Origin: Bremerella cremea | GTDB lineage: Bacteria; Planctomycetota; Planctomycetia; Pirellulales; Pirellulaceae | Direction: 5' to 3' | DNA length: 64,000 bases | Assembly: GCF_003335505.1 (NCBI RefSeq) | Contig: NZ_QPEX01000011.1 | Span: forward strand, 434,001-498,000 | Shown: positions 27,479-36,682 of the stretch, piece by piece | How the letters are laid out: each line of letters begins with the position of its first letter | Position numbering within the stretch: the stretch's first letter is position 1 | Translations under genes and position numbers: made by a program | Notes under the pieces: model-generated | Told to the model about the DNA's origin: nothing | What the model saw: only the letters and a program-made list of their open reading frames with translations | Database searches by the model: none

Positions 27479-27800
27479 TTTATACTCAAAATTCGTTGGA
27501 GGCCGCCGCCAGTGACAGGAAAGCGATTCTGGTTTCATACTCAAAACTAATTTGAGTACCCTGATTAGCTAAAAAACTGAAGCCATGGATGATGCAACTT
27601 GTTGTTTTTAAAAAGCTTACGAGATCTGGCTGTCACGGCTGAGCATGGAACCAACTTCATACTCATAACTCTGGACTCTCTTTTTGAGCCAGCCAGAGCG
27701 AGTTCACCAAGTGCGACAAGTTCATACTCAAAACTCCTTTGAGGCGGTTTTGAATGGTGCTGCTCGCCGATTTCGGTTTCATACTCAAAACTATTTCTCC
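27479..27800. repeat. degenerate palindromic repeat array (five copies)
   Basis: Within the 592-base gap 27333-27924, the core ATACTCAAAA recurs at 27482, 27537, 27659 (as ATACTCATAA), 27724 and 27781; intervals are 55, 122, 65 and 57 bases, about one or two times 60. Copies 2 and 5 share 19 identical bases (27531-27549 and 27775-27793). Copy 2 is a near-perfect palindrome, TACTCAAA-ACTAA-TTTGAGTA; copy 4 keeps a 6-base stem, CTCAAA-ACTCC-TTTGAG; copies 1, 3 and 5 have decayed right arms. Not a CRISPR: units are too divergent and no cas genes are near. No supported gene lies in the gap. Confidence 0.75.
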
Positions 27801-27924
27801 TGCTCGGTGGGACAGTCTTGGTAGGGAACCGCGCAGCAAGCAACGCCAGGCCGACGGTCTGTTTTCTGACCATACGCTACGGCGAAAGTGTTCACCTAGC
27901 AAGCAACAGTTGGGCTGGTGGCTG

Positions 27925-28677
27925 CTAAGTGGCCGAGCGGACGCGGAATAAGTAGATCGCCCAGCCCAGCGTATCGCGGCCCCAGCGAAGATAGGCAGTT
28001 CTGCCTTGGTTAACCCTTTGGGGCACTTCGGCCAAGTCAGGGGCATCCGGGTGAGCGCGAGCATACTCCGAAGTCGCGTACCACTGCAGGCCTTCGTAGG
28101 TGTCCCAGTCGTCTTGGTTGCTGGCGAAGGTATGTACCAATTCCAAACCTAGTTTTTCTCCGGCTTCGGCATTGGAAGAGAAGCTGCCGAAATCTTCTCG
28201 CCTGCACCCGCATGCGGCCAGATATTCTTGGGTTGGTTCCTGCTTCCAAAAGGGCTCGCCCACAATGACCCAACCGCCGAGCTTTACCATTGAAGTTAAC
28301 GCGGCAAGCGTGTTGGCGTGTCCTCCGAAGATCCAACTGGCACCCAGGCACGATGCGAGGTCTAAGCTGTGCTGGTCTGGCTTAAAATCGGCCCCATCGA
28401 TTTGCTGGAAGGTGATATCCGCAGCGGGAGCTTGGGTTTGGAATCGCTGCTGGGCGGCGGCGATGAAGAAAGGAGAAATGTCGATGCCGGTGCCGCGAAT
28501 TTCGTAAGCTTCGGCCATACGCATCAGAAACAGACCCTTGCCGCACGCAATATCTGCCACCTGGGCGTTGTTGGGCAGACGAAGAAGTTTCACCAACTGC
28601 GCCAGCTTGGCGTCGCTGGTCGGGTTGCAGATTTCATGTTCCCGGTGCGTGATATCGTAAAACTTCCAGGTGTCCAT
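27925..28677 (-). CDS. class I SAM-dependent methyltransferase
   Basis: 250 residues from ATG 28677 (MDTWKFYDITHREHEICNPTS), the natural start; a longer frame to 28740 exists. Motif I VADIACGKGLFLMRMAE binds the methyl donor; motif II region GTGIDISPFFI and a later LGGWVIVGEPFWK follow. Small-molecule methyltransferase fold; substrate unknown. Its 3' end borders the palindromic repeat array. Confidence 0.85.
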   Translation of the reverse strand: MDTWKFYDITHREHEICNPTSDAKLAQLVKLLRLPNNAQVADIACGKGLFLMRMAEAYEIRGTGIDISPFFIAAAQQRFQTQAPAADITFQQIDGADFKPDQHSLDLASCLGASWIFGGHANTLAALTSMVKLGGWVIVGEPFWKQEPTQEYLAACGCRREDFGSFSSNAEAGEKLGLELVHTFASNQDDWDTYEGLQWYATSEYARAHPDAPDLAEVPQRVNQGRTAYLRWGRDTLGWAIYLFRVRSAT

Positions 28678-28849
28678 GGCTTCTGTACTTTCAATAGCTA
28701 CCAGCAACGGAATGAGTTGTCGTAAGACACACGACACCAATGCCTGGTTCGCTTTTTAACGCATCGTTGCTGGAACCATTACGCGGGGAAAGTTACATTG
28801 TCGGACTGAATTGGCACCATCTGTCTCGGGGAAGAATCGGTTCGCGGCT

Positions 28850-29971
28850 ATGATAACGGAAGATCACGCATCGCTGGACAGCGCGTCTCAGGCTGCTGCT
28901 GAGCAACAGCGGCCAGCTTCGCCTTCACGTTCTCGCGAAGTGTGGGTCGATGTCATTCGGGTGTTCGCTGTGTTTTGTGTTATTGTACTTCATGTCGCTG
29001 GGCCGCTTCTTTACGAGTACAACGAGCTTCCGCGGACGGATTGGTTGATCGCGAATCTCTACGACTCGTGCGTGCGGATGTGTGTGCCGTTGTTCTTTAT
29101 GATTTCAGGCTATTTGCTGTTACAGAAAGACGAACCGCTGCTCGTCTTTTTTGCTAAGCGCTGTCAGAAGGTTGTTATCCCGCTGGTGGCTTGGACGGTG
29201 TTTTACGTGCTGTGGAATGTTGCCGTCGAAAAGCAGCCGTTCCCTGACGGGCGTTCACTGGCCGGGCTATTGATTTCCCCAGCTTATTTTCATTTGTGGT
29301 TTCTGTACGCACTGCTGGGCGTTTACTTGTGCGTTCCCTTTTTGCGGGCAATCGTTCATTCGACGCACCGATATTTGGTTGCCTACTTCGTGGTGCTTTG
29401 GCTTGTGGCGGTCGTCGCGATTCCGTTTTGGGAGTTGGTTACGGCAAGTCAAAGTGAAATCGACCTGAGTGTGGTTTCCGGCTACGCAGGTTACTTCATG
29501 CTGGGGTATCTCTTGGGTTGCCAGCGAACGACGATTCTTCACGCCGTGATGGGGGCGATTGGTTATGGCTGCAGCGTGGGTGTGACCTTCGCCGGAACGT
29601 GGTATCTGACCGCGAGCCAAGAGGGTGAATTCGCAGGCTACTTCTTCGAGAACTTCTCGGCGAACGTCGTAGTGATGTCCGCGTCGGCGTTTGTCCTGCT
29701 TAAGTTCGTGGGCCAGCATTCCACGATACTGATCAAGCCCAAAGCGATCCAAATTCTAGATGTCCTCAGCGGTGCCATTTTCGGCGTTTTCCTCATTCAC
29801 CTGGCCGTGTTGCTGGCTCTGCATCACGGCTACCTGGGCGTAACACTTACGGGCAGCAGCGGCAATCCGGTTTACGCTATCCCACTGACGTCGATCGTCA
29901 TCGGCTGCTTGTCGTTTCTGGCAGTGATGGGACTACGCAGGATGCCGATTTTAAAACGGATTGTGCCTTAA
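28850..29971 (+). CDS. acyltransferase 3 family membrane protein
   Basis: 373 residues from ATG 28850; a TTG 13 codons upstream is possible. After an Ala/Ser-rich N-terminus the family opening VWVDVIRVFAVFCVIVLHVAGP (R and H catalytic-type residues) appears, then about ten hydrophobic helices. Acyltransferase-3 proteins O-acylate glycans or lipids at the membrane (OatA, WecH and others). The acceptor is unknown. Ends seven bases before the convergent next gene. Confidence 0.88.
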   Translation: MITEDHASLDSASQAAAEQQRPASPSRSREVWVDVIRVFAVFCVIVLHVAGPLLYEYNELPRTDWLIANLYDSCVRMCVPLFFMISGYLLLQKDEPLLVFFAKRCQKVVIPLVAWTVFYVLWNVAVEKQPFPDGRSLAGLLISPAYFHLWFLYALLGVYLCVPFLRAIVHSTHRYLVAYFVVLWLVAVVAIPFWELVTASQSEIDLSVVSGYAGYFMLGYLLGCQRTTILHAVMGAIGYGCSVGVTFAGTWYLTASQEGEFAGYFFENFSANVVVMSASAFVLLKFVGQHSTILIKPKAIQILDVLSGAIFGVFLIHLAVLLALHHGYLGVTLTGSSGNPVYAIPLTSIVIGCLSFLAVMGLRRMPILKRIVP

Positions 29972-29978
29972 CAGCCTG

Positions 29979-30581
29979 TTAAGAGGGAATTCGAGAATTG
30001 CTGCCAGGGTCGGCTGGCGTCTCGGGCTCAACGCTTGCTGCGTCTGGGCTGGGAAGTTCTAGAAAAGCTACCACCACGATTAAGTACACCGGCAGCGACC
30101 AAAACGTCATGTTACCAAGCAGGGACGAGAAGTCGAAGAAGTTTTGCTTGGCACTGGGAACGTGTTGGTCAGGCTGTGCCTGGTCGTATCTTCGATAAAA
30201 CGGGAGTGGGAATCCGAAGGCCGTTTGGGGTGCGTATTCGAGATAGCGATCGGCTGGCGATGTGCTCACCATGTCGGGCGTAATTCGTCGCGGGATCGCA
30301 TTCAGCCACACGGCATATCCGCTGGTGAGCATAATGGGAAGCAAAAACAATGTCTGAGAAAGCCGCTGCCAGGAGCGAACCTGCCGCAACCTGCGAAACG
30401 CCACCAGGGAGAAAGCAACTGTGCCAAGGATTAAGGGAAGGGAAACGATTGCAGCGAAGAGGTGACCAGTCCAAGTAAATTCGCTGTCCGATCTCCAGAA
30501 TGCAAACGCCCCGGCACAGGCCACCAAAGGAAGCAGTGCCCAGCCCATGGCCAGTGCGATGCCGAGTTGACGTGCGTTCAT
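29979..30581 (-). CDS. multi-pass membrane protein of unknown function
   Basis: 200 residues with four hydrophobic helices (about 5-28, 38-60, 75-95 and 155-175), a soluble loop (about 100-150) and a short acidic Pro-rich tail. No family recognised. Convergent with the acyltransferase gene and divergent from the zinc-ribbon protein gene. Confidence 0.65.
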   Translation of the reverse strand: MNARQLGIALAMGWALLPLVACAGAFAFWRSDSEFTWTGHLFAAIVSLPLILGTVAFSLVAFRRLRQVRSWQRLSQTLFLLPIMLTSGYAVWLNAIPRRITPDMVSTSPADRYLEYAPQTAFGFPLPFYRRYDQAQPDQHVPSAKQNFFDFSSLLGNMTFWSLPVYLIVVVAFLELPSPDAASVEPETPADPGSNSRIPS

Positions 30582-30674
30582 TTCTTACGTGGGGGGGATC
30601 CATTTCGGGGGAAGCTAGTAGATAACCGCACGACACCTTTGGCCGATGGCCCAGCTAGTTGCCTGCGAATTCAT

Positions 30675-30704
30675 TTTACGAAATTCGCGAAACTAAACTA
30701 CAAT
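30675..30704 (+). promoter_or_regulatory. putative promoter of the zinc-ribbon membrane protein gene
   Basis: TTTACG (30675-30680), 18-base spacer, TACAAT (30699-30704), 88 bases upstream of ATG 30792. Consensus-based inference. Confidence 0.45.
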
Positions 30705-30791
30705 GAAAGGCTGTTGGCGTTTCCGGTAGGTGCCTCGCCGAATCGGTACCGCTGCCGGCGAGCTTGGCTATTTAGCAAGTGCTGCGTTGAT

Positions 30792-31415
30792 ATGATTATT
30801 CCTATCCCCATTCCAATTGGCGAGAATCAGGTAGTCGCGGTCCAAGGTTCCGTTTGGAAGTTTGTTACCTGCACACAATGCCATCAAGATTTCGCCTACC
30901 TGTTGCAGTTGGAGGCCTTTGGCGAAGCCCACAACACATTCTACTTGGACAAAGAGGGCTCCCAGAAACTGGCTCACGTCCATGCGCAGCGGAACCTTGC
31001 CAAGATGTATGAGAACGTGGTGGTGCCTACTCCATGTCCATGTTGCGGTTACTATCAGGAAGAGATGGTCCGCATTCTCAAAGAGGAAGGAACAAGCGAC
31101 CGGCTCTTCGGTGTCGGAATGGGCGTGACGGCTCTGTCATTTGTGCCGTTGGGCTTTAGTGTTCCGCATATCTGGATCGCAACCGCAACAGGCGTCTCGT
31201 TGGGCGTTGTCTTAATGGTTTACGCCGAATTCTTCTCTGGCCGCAAAGATCCGAATGCAGGCGATCCCGAACCAAGAAAACGCCTCGGCCAGAAACATAC
31301 CTTGTGGGGAGAGAAGTTGGAAATTCTGCGTGAGGAACTGGCCAGGGCTGAAGCATCCGATATTGCTGAGACAGAGCTAGACCAGCAGAAGCAAGACTCC
31401 TTAGGCCGACTTTAG
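30792..31415 (+). CDS. zinc-ribbon membrane protein of unknown function
   Basis: 207 residues from ATG 30792; a longer open frame upstream overlaps the divergent gene and lacks coding character. Two zinc-ligand pairs are seen: CTQCHQDF (about residue 29) and CPCCGYY (about 76), with a His-rich stretch between. Two transmembrane helices follow (about 100-145), then a charged cytoplasmic tail with a coiled-coil-like LEILREELARAEA. No family recognised. Convergent with the next gene, 10 bases apart. Confidence 0.7.
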   Translation: MIIPIPIPIGENQVVAVQGSVWKFVTCTQCHQDFAYLLQLEAFGEAHNTFYLDKEGSQKLAHVHAQRNLAKMYENVVVPTPCPCCGYYQEEMVRILKEEGTSDRLFGVGMGVTALSFVPLGFSVPHIWIATATGVSLGVVLMVYAEFFSGRKDPNAGDPEPRKRLGQKHTLWGEKLEILREELARAEASDIAETELDQQKQDSLGRL

Positions 31416-31425
31416 GCTACCGTGA

Positions 31426-32523
31426 TTAGGATTCATCGTTTGGCCCCGTTGGGTTTGGGGGCTGCCATTGGGCTGGATCCGTAAAAAGGTCTGACGACGC
31501 GAGTTCTCGGGTTTCTCCTGAAAGCGTCACTTCCCACAAACTATAAATCGAGCGATTACTAGCATTGGATTCCGTTCCGGCGAGGAACACGATTCGTTGC
31601 CCGTCAGGGGTGAAGTCTGGGAAGCGGTTATGACGTGATTTGGAACCGACAAGGCCTCTGGGGTTGGCGTCGCCGGTTTTTACGCAGACATCATACCAAA
31701 ACGGTTTTGTCCGATCAGAGCAAAAAACGATGGTACTGCCATCAGGGCTGACCATCGGATCGGCTGCCCATGCATGAATGTTCCTGTTGTGGGTGCCAGG
31801 CTCTGGAACGAGTTGAGTAGGTTTCACGTTCGGCGAAACCTTGTATAGGATGGCAGGATCTGCCGTCCCCAGCGAATCGGCCGCGTAAATAAAGTTTTCC
31901 TCTGAACTTGGAACGATGCGATCAATCTGGTAGTAGCCTTCCTCGGTCAGCCGGCTAAGCTCTGTGCCATCGTCGTTGATGAGACAAACGTCCCACTTGT
32001 CCCAGACCCAACCGCCCATACTGTACGGTCGGTGCTGGTAGGCACGAGCAAAGACAATTTGCTTACCATTTGGCGTAAAACGTGGCAGGATATCGCATTG
32101 TCCCTGCCCGTCGGTTACGGCGTGAATGGAATGATCGTCTAAGGTAAGCACATAGATTCGTGATGGTTCTGAAGCATTTTCCGTTGCCGCAAACGTAATC
32201 TGTTTGCCATCTGGCGAGAATGACGGATAGCTTTCGATGCGGTCGGTATCTGTCAGTCGTGTCACGGTCGAGGCTGCGATGTCGAAGAGGTAGAGATCGC
32301 CATCTGCAGAAGAAAAGACGAGCGTTTTACCATCGGGCGATAAATCAATGCAGACATTCCCATGCTCAACCGTAGCGTTTTTAATGCTCGGACAGCCAGG
32401 TACTAAGATTAGGAAAGTGATTGCGATGAGAGACGCAAGGCAATTCCTGGCGGAAGCTTGACGCGCGGAACTTGTGCAGGCAATGGCAAAGAGGCTACCG
32501 ATTTCTTGGAAGCGGGTCATCAT
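31426..32523 (-). CDS. TolB-like beta-propeller lipoprotein
   Basis: 365 residues. A long N-terminus precedes a hydrophobic segment ending in LVPGC, a lipobox with Cys at about 44, so a later start is possible. The mature part shows repeated PD40/TolB motifs: LSPDGKTLVFSS, FSPDGKQITFAA, FTPNGKQIVFA, VSPDGSTIVFCS and FTPDGQRIVFLA, giving at least five blades. Such lipoproteins are probably periplasmic or outer membrane and protein-binding. Role unknown. Confidence 0.82.
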   Translation of the reverse strand: MMTRFQEIGSLFAIACTSSARQASARNCLASLIAITFLILVPGCPSIKNATVEHGNVCIDLSPDGKTLVFSSADGDLYLFDIAASTVTRLTDTDRIESYPSFSPDGKQITFAATENASEPSRIYVLTLDDHSIHAVTDGQGQCDILPRFTPNGKQIVFARAYQHRPYSMGGWVWDKWDVCLINDDGTELSRLTEEGYYQIDRIVPSSEENFIYAADSLGTADPAILYKVSPNVKPTQLVPEPGTHNRNIHAWAADPMVSPDGSTIVFCSDRTKPFWYDVCVKTGDANPRGLVGSKSRHNRFPDFTPDGQRIVFLAGTESNASNRSIYSLWEVTLSGETRELASSDLFTDPAQWQPPNPTGPNDES

Positions 32524-32710
32524 TAACTACGATTTGGAAAGTTTGAGCGCTTTTGGCAAAGCCATGGATGTCCGCGCCGGAAATCCAACATCGCAACCGG
32601 CCAATTTGCCACCAATCCGGGGCTTCCGACGGTCGCCCCTATTGGATTGGTGGCGTCGACTCCAATAAAGCCTGCAATTCCACGGTACAGGCGCGAATTG
32701 AAAAGATTTG

Positions 32711-32726
32711 CATACTCAAAATATTG
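32711..32726. repeat. isolated sixth copy of the palindromic repeat
   Basis: CATACTCAAAATATTG matches the left half of the repeat at 27479-27800 (core ATACTCAAAA at 32712-32721), about 5 kb away. It sits in a gene-free gap 32524-32843 that otherwise shows no coding sequence. Confidence 0.5.
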
Positions 32727-32843
32727 TCGACAACACCTGTGCTGAAGGGAAGATGCTGCTCGGTATCTGAAAATGCTTTACGCGCGAAAACGAGTTACTT
32801 CACAGGTGTATAGCACACACGGAATGCTGCCCGATCTCTTGCT

Positions 32844-33473
32844 CTAGTGAACTTCCTGGACGTCGATGACTGCGACGGGGCTGCCATGGTAGTGAATGGC
32901 AACTGTCTTCAAGCCGCCGCCATACTTCGGATCAACGTAAGAAGCGAGAAGATCCGTGAGTTGCTGCGTCCAGTTCCCGGAAAGTGGAGTTACAACCAGA
33001 TCAAGGATCAATTGGGAGGGATCGATACCCTGTGGTACTGCTGGTTTAAGGTCTGCTCTGTAGCCTGGCGTCGGCACGTTCACTTTACCTTTCACGCTGA
33101 GTGAGAAAGGTGCCGGAGGCTGCAAATTCGCGATTGCGGACCAACTGTGCGTTTGGAAAACAATACCGCGTCCAGTCCCATCGCTTTCAAGCATTGGAGG
33201 GCCCGGCGCGAAGAGGTTTTCTACGGTAAAATCGCTTGATCCGATCGCCTTGAGTGAGAATGAAATGTTAACCGTGTGTGGAATCTTGCGGCATGGGTCA
33301 GGCTGAGTCCGCATGAACGTGACTTGCGGTGGATTCGATTCTTTTACGATAAGATCAAAGTCTTCTCGGTCTGTGCAACCGTTGCTCGTAACAGCGATGG
33401 TCACTTCCGTTTCAGAAACTTTCAGGCCATGTAAAATCTCAGGTGTTGGTTCAGGCACGATTCTTTTCCCCAT
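32844..33473 (-). CDS. hypothetical protein
   Basis: 209 residues. Begins MGKRIVPEPTPEI, followed by a beta-rich domain with SNGCTDREDFDLIV and RTQPDPCRKIPHTV, each holding one of two cysteines that may form a disulfide; the C-terminal part (about 110-209) is also mainly beta. No signal peptide, no family recognised with confidence. There is no Shine-Dalgarno near the ATG at 33473. Isolated gene flanked by gene-poor DNA on both sides. Confidence 0.6.
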   Translation of the reverse strand: MGKRIVPEPTPEILHGLKVSETEVTIAVTSNGCTDREDFDLIVKESNPPQVTFMRTQPDPCRKIPHTVNISFSLKAIGSSDFTVENLFAPGPPMLESDGTGRGIVFQTHSWSAIANLQPPAPFSLSVKGKVNVPTPGYRADLKPAVPQGIDPSQLILDLVVTPLSGNWTQQLTDLLASYVDPKYGGGLKTVAIHYHGSPVAVIDVQEVH

Positions 33474-34243
33474 GAATAGATGAAAGTCAAAAACAAAAAG
33501 GCAAACGGTCCTTTTCCATTATTAGAACGCACAATGCCACGCCTTCTGGACGTGCAAAATTGGTAATGGCGGGGGATGTGAACTGCACGATTTGCCCTGT
33601 GAACGACTGCCGAATTTATTTGCAGCGGCTATTCATTAGCTTTACCGCCTCAGTTCGCCACAGAAGAGTCACAAAGGGCTCTCTCGCAAACCCTCTTGTC
33701 TAACGCGGAGCGCGAATTCTAAATCTTGAAAGTTCGCGACGTCTAAATGTCAGGAGCGAGCAAGTCGGTCGGAGTCGTGTTATCCAATCTCTAGCCCGTA
33801 GTCATCTTTTGAAAAGGGCCCTGATCCATGCTTACGCGATTCAACGTTGCCCGCTGCGTCGTGGTTCTTATGGGGTATATATAACCCTGCCAGAATGGCC
33901 AGGTCAAGTGTTTTATGCCAAAAACACAGTAAATCCAGTATTGTTTTTAATGGGAGGTATCACCTTATCTGGTTAACGATGGGATCTCTAACACAAAGGA
34001 GGCGGCGACCGTCTGGACTTATGTCATTCGTGTTCCTAAGGCATCTTCTCAACACATGTCGCATCAAAGACTTTTTGGTAACGAGCCGAGGTATGTGGCT
34101 CAATTTGTCCAAAGCTGCTCAACTTACCCCAGCGTGAACTGACCTTGGCGATTCTTCGATTACAAGATCGGAGTAACGACGCAACAAGTCTTGGTGACTG
34201 GTGATATCGCAATGGCGTACCGATTTGAGTTCCTCGCGCAGGC
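33474..34243. other. gene-poor stretch
   Basis: About 770 bases with no complete gene supported. It carries mixed short open frames, the coding-like fragment at 33951-34142, and no recognisable RNA gene, IS end or repeat. Base composition by eye is less GC-rich than surrounding genes. Confidence 0.5.
33951..34142 (+). pseudogene. possible gene fragment
   Basis: A 63-codon frame closed by TGA that begins directly after a TAA and has no initiator at its 5' end; the only internal ATG (34056) would leave 28 residues. Its translation reads like protein (segments TKEAATVWTYVIRVPKASSQ and NEPRYVAQFVQ). It may be the decayed C-terminus of a lost gene. Family not recognised. Confidence 0.3.
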
Positions 34244-34279
34244 AAAGAGCCAGACCTGATTAGTCAGGCCTGGCTCTTT
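34244..34279 (-). terminator. terminator of the sugar isomerase gene
   Basis: AAAGAGCCAG-A-CCTGA, loop TTAG, TCAGG-C-CTGGCTCTTT: 15 base pairs with one A-C mismatch, 30 bases after the stop codon of the minus-strand gene; A/T runs on both flanks. Confidence 0.85.
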
Positions 34280-34308
34280 GGGGATTTATTTTCCAGCAAC
34301 GTTTTGTC

Positions 34309-35313
34309 TTACTGCTTCTCTTTATCAAACGCCGAGTCGAAGGCTACATCGCTGGGGGCGAAGTCGATGCTGCGGACGAATTCGCACGACTCTTCGGCAC
34401 CGTGCAGGCGGTCCATGCCGCTGTCTTCCCATTCGATGCTGAGTGGGCCGGTGTACTTGATGTCGTTCAGGGCTCGGATGATTTCTTCGAAGTTCACGCC
34501 GCCGTGGCCTGGGCTGCGGAAGTTCCAGCCGCGGCGATGATCGCCGAAGTCGATGTGGCTGCCGAGGATGCCGGTGCGGCCGTTAAGCGTGGTGATCGCG
34601 TCCTTGATGTGGACGTGGTAGATGCGATCCGGGAAGTAGCGGATGAACTCGACCGGATCGATTCCTTGCCACAGCAGGTGGCTGGGGTCGAAGTTGAAGC
34701 CGAACTCTTCGCGGTGGCCGATTGCATCGAGGGCCTTTTCGGCGCTGTAGATGTCGAAGGCGATTTCGGTGGGGTGAACTTCCAGGCCGAACTTAATACC
34801 GCACTCGCCGAACACGTCCATGATCGGGTTCCAGCGATCGGCGAACAGCTTGAAGCCATCGTCGATCATCTTGGGCGGAACCGGAGGGAAGCTGTACAAG
34901 AGGTGCCAAATGCTGGAACCAGTGAAACCGTTGACGACCGGCACGCCAAACTTTTGGGCGGCACGGGCAGCGTTCTTGACTGCTTCGGCGGCGCGATCGT
35001 TGACGCTAGCCGGGTCGCCATCGCCCCAGACCGATTCCGGCAAAATCGACTTGTGGCGTTCGTCGATGATATCGCACACGGCCTGACCGCACAGGTGGGT
35101 GCTGATCGCCCAGCAGCCAAGGTCGTATTTGTCGAGCTGTTCCCGTTTCTTGTCGCAGTAGTCGTCTTCGCTGACGGCTCGATCGACTTCAAAGTGGTCG
35201 CCCCAACAGGCCAACTCGAGACCGTCAAAACCAAACCCTTTCATGGTTTTGGCCATATCGTCCAGTTTCATATCCGCCCATTGGCCGGTGAACATCGTGA
35301 CCGCTCGAGCCAT
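34309..35313 (-). CDS. sugar phosphate isomerase/epimerase (TIM barrel, xylose-isomerase-like)
   Basis: 334 residues from ATG 35313, which has AAGGAG seven bases upstream; the frame stays open further up but that part lies opposite the next gene. Motifs of the AP-endonuclease-2/xylose-isomerase-like family: [55 protein letters not shown] and [10 protein letters not shown], which hold the metal ligands Glu, Asp, His and Glu. Probably converts keto-sugars or inositol-type compounds. Found near oxidoreductases in many planctomycetes. Divergent from the gene at 35537. Confidence 0.93.
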   Translation of the reverse strand: MARAVTMFTGQWADMKLDDMAKTMKGFGFDGLELACWGDHFEVDRAVSEDDYCDKKREQLDKYDLGCWAISTHLCGQAVCDIIDERHKSILPESVWGDGDPASVNDRAAEAVKNAARAAQKFGVPVVNGFTGSSIWHLLYSFPPVPPKMIDDGFKLFADRWNPIMDVFGECGIKFGLEVHPTEIAFDIYSAEKALDAIGHREEFGFNFDPSHLLWQGIDPVEFIRYFPDRIYHVHIKDAITTLNGRTGILGSHIDFGDHRRGWNFRSPGHGGVNFEEIIRALNDIKYTGPLSIEWEDSGMDRLHGAEESCEFVRSIDFAPSDVAFDSAFDKEKQ

Positions 35314-35536
35314 GCTGTGCTCCTTACTCGGTAAAAAAACGCGTCGATGGAATGTGTGGTTAAGTTCAGGGGGGAACCTACAGAACCGGTATTTTGTCGC
35401 TTGAAGTGTCAGGATGCAACCAGACAGAGGCCGCCGGTAAAGGATTTCCAAGGGTAGTGATTTTTCCAATCCGGGGGTCTGGCCTGAATCGGGTGCTATA
35501 TTGGTACAAGGATCCATGCAAAGGAGTTTTGAGGCA

Positions 35537-36565
35537 ATGTACGCAATCCGAACCACCCTGGCCCTTGTCGCGGCCATCGCTTTCACCACGATCGCTGCCG
35601 CAGAGAACCGGGTCACGCTTGAGGTGATCACCGAAAAGGGAATCTCTATCACCGCACTGCAGTCGTGGAGCAAGCTGCTCAACGGCAAAGGGGCCGACAG
35701 TGTACAGGTGCGTGGCGGGCGCGACGGAGAGAAGGTTGGCGTCGAAGAAATCGGTTCTGGCCGCACCAAGACATTCGAGGTGACAGCGATTCTTTCTAAG
35801 AACGAAACGCTGCACATGCCCGATGGTAAACGCTTCACCAAACGCAACCTGGACGAACTGCCGGCGTGGTTCAACCGAATTAAAGTGGGAGGGGAAGAAG
35901 AACTCAAACGGAACCCAGGCCAAGACGGAATGACCGCTCAGGAACGTGACGACCTGCGCGCGAAGTTGGCTAAGAAGATCGATTTCGATACCAAAGGACA
36001 GCCGCTGGATGTGGTGCTAGGCGATATCGGACGCCATGTCGGTTTAGAATTTCGGGCCGCGCCTTCCACAATCGCCAAAGCCAAAACCGTGACGGCGGAA
36101 GACGACGTGAAGGGGATCAGCGGCGGGACGGCGCTGGCGATTCTATTGCGGGCACACGGTATGGTCATGGTGCCTAAACGCGAAGTCGGCGGGGCCATTC
36201 ATTTGCATGTGTTGACGATGGGAGAACAAGAGGATGCCTGGCCAATCGGCCACGCGCCGCAGGGAAACCTCAGCCAAGTCTGCCCCGTATTGTTTCAGTT
36301 CATCGAGGTGGAAATCAATCGCAAGCCGCTTGAAGATGTCTTGGCGGCAATCTTGCCTCGCCTGAAAACACCCATGTTTCGCGATCACTACAAGATCGCC
36401 AAGGACAACTTGAACTTGAACGTCGATGTCCGTTTTCCGAAAGGGAAGACGTTCTATAAGAAGATCCTCGATCACGTGCTCTATCAGGCGATGCTCTCGC
36501 TGGAACTCAAAGTCGACGAAGCTGGTACGCCGTTTTTGTGGGTAACTTCGGCGAAACGGGGTTAA
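35537..36565 (+). CDS. exported protein with secretin-N-terminal-like segments
   Basis: 342 residues from ATG 35537, with AAAGGAG 11 bases and GAGG two bases upstream. Signal peptide ([16 protein letters not shown]). Two regions resemble the STN/secretin short N-terminal domain: [25 protein letters not shown] (about 140-165) and, near the C-terminus, [26 protein letters not shown]. Similar proteins are frequent in planctomycetes. Probably periplasmic. Function unknown. An extended -10 box TGcTATATT is at 35494-35502. Confidence 0.75.
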   Translation: MYAIRTTLALVAAIAFTTIAAAENRVTLEVITEKGISITALQSWSKLLNGKGADSVQVRGGRDGEKVGVEEIGSGRTKTFEVTAILSKNETLHMPDGKRFTKRNLDELPAWFNRIKVGGEEELKRNPGQDGMTAQERDDLRAKLAKKIDFDTKGQPLDVVLGDIGRHVGLEFRAAPSTIAKAKTVTAEDDVKGISGGTALAILLRAHGMVMVPKREVGGAIHLHVLTMGEQEDAWPIGHAPQGNLSQVCPVLFQFIEVEINRKPLEDVLAAILPRLKTPMFRDHYKIAKDNLNLNVDVRFPKGKTFYKKILDHVLYQAMLSLELKVDEAGTPFLWVTSAKRG

Positions 36566-36682
36566 CACAAAGCTGGTAAGTTGGCTGGTTTCGGTTAGAA
36601 TTGTTTAAAATCGCGCAGCAATGTCGCCCGGCATTGTTGCTTTCGAAGCTCCCAACCACGCCTGCTTGGACGACTGCTTGCC

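Noticed and set aside
27479-27800. CRISPR array.
   Set aside because: Repeat units are too divergent and the spacing varies (55-122 bases); no cas genes lie nearby.
27333-27924. Integron attC cassette array.
   Set aside because: No integrase gene, no cassette-sized open frames between copies, and the hairpin arms do not show the attC R-box layout.
27565-28064. Minus-strand frames through the repeat array containing repeated SFEYE-type peptides.
   Set aside because: The peptides arise from translating the nucleotide repeats; frames change between copies and no initiation signal or domain supports a gene.
34402-35334. 310-codon plus-strand frame opposite the isomerase gene.
   Set aside because: It is an antisense frame with no ribosome site, and the isomerase has clear family motifs.
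35314-35907. Upstream extension of the sugar isomerase frame to a 532-codon gene.
   Set aside because: The extension runs opposite the next gene, and ATG 35313 has an ideal AAGGAG site, so the shorter gene is right.
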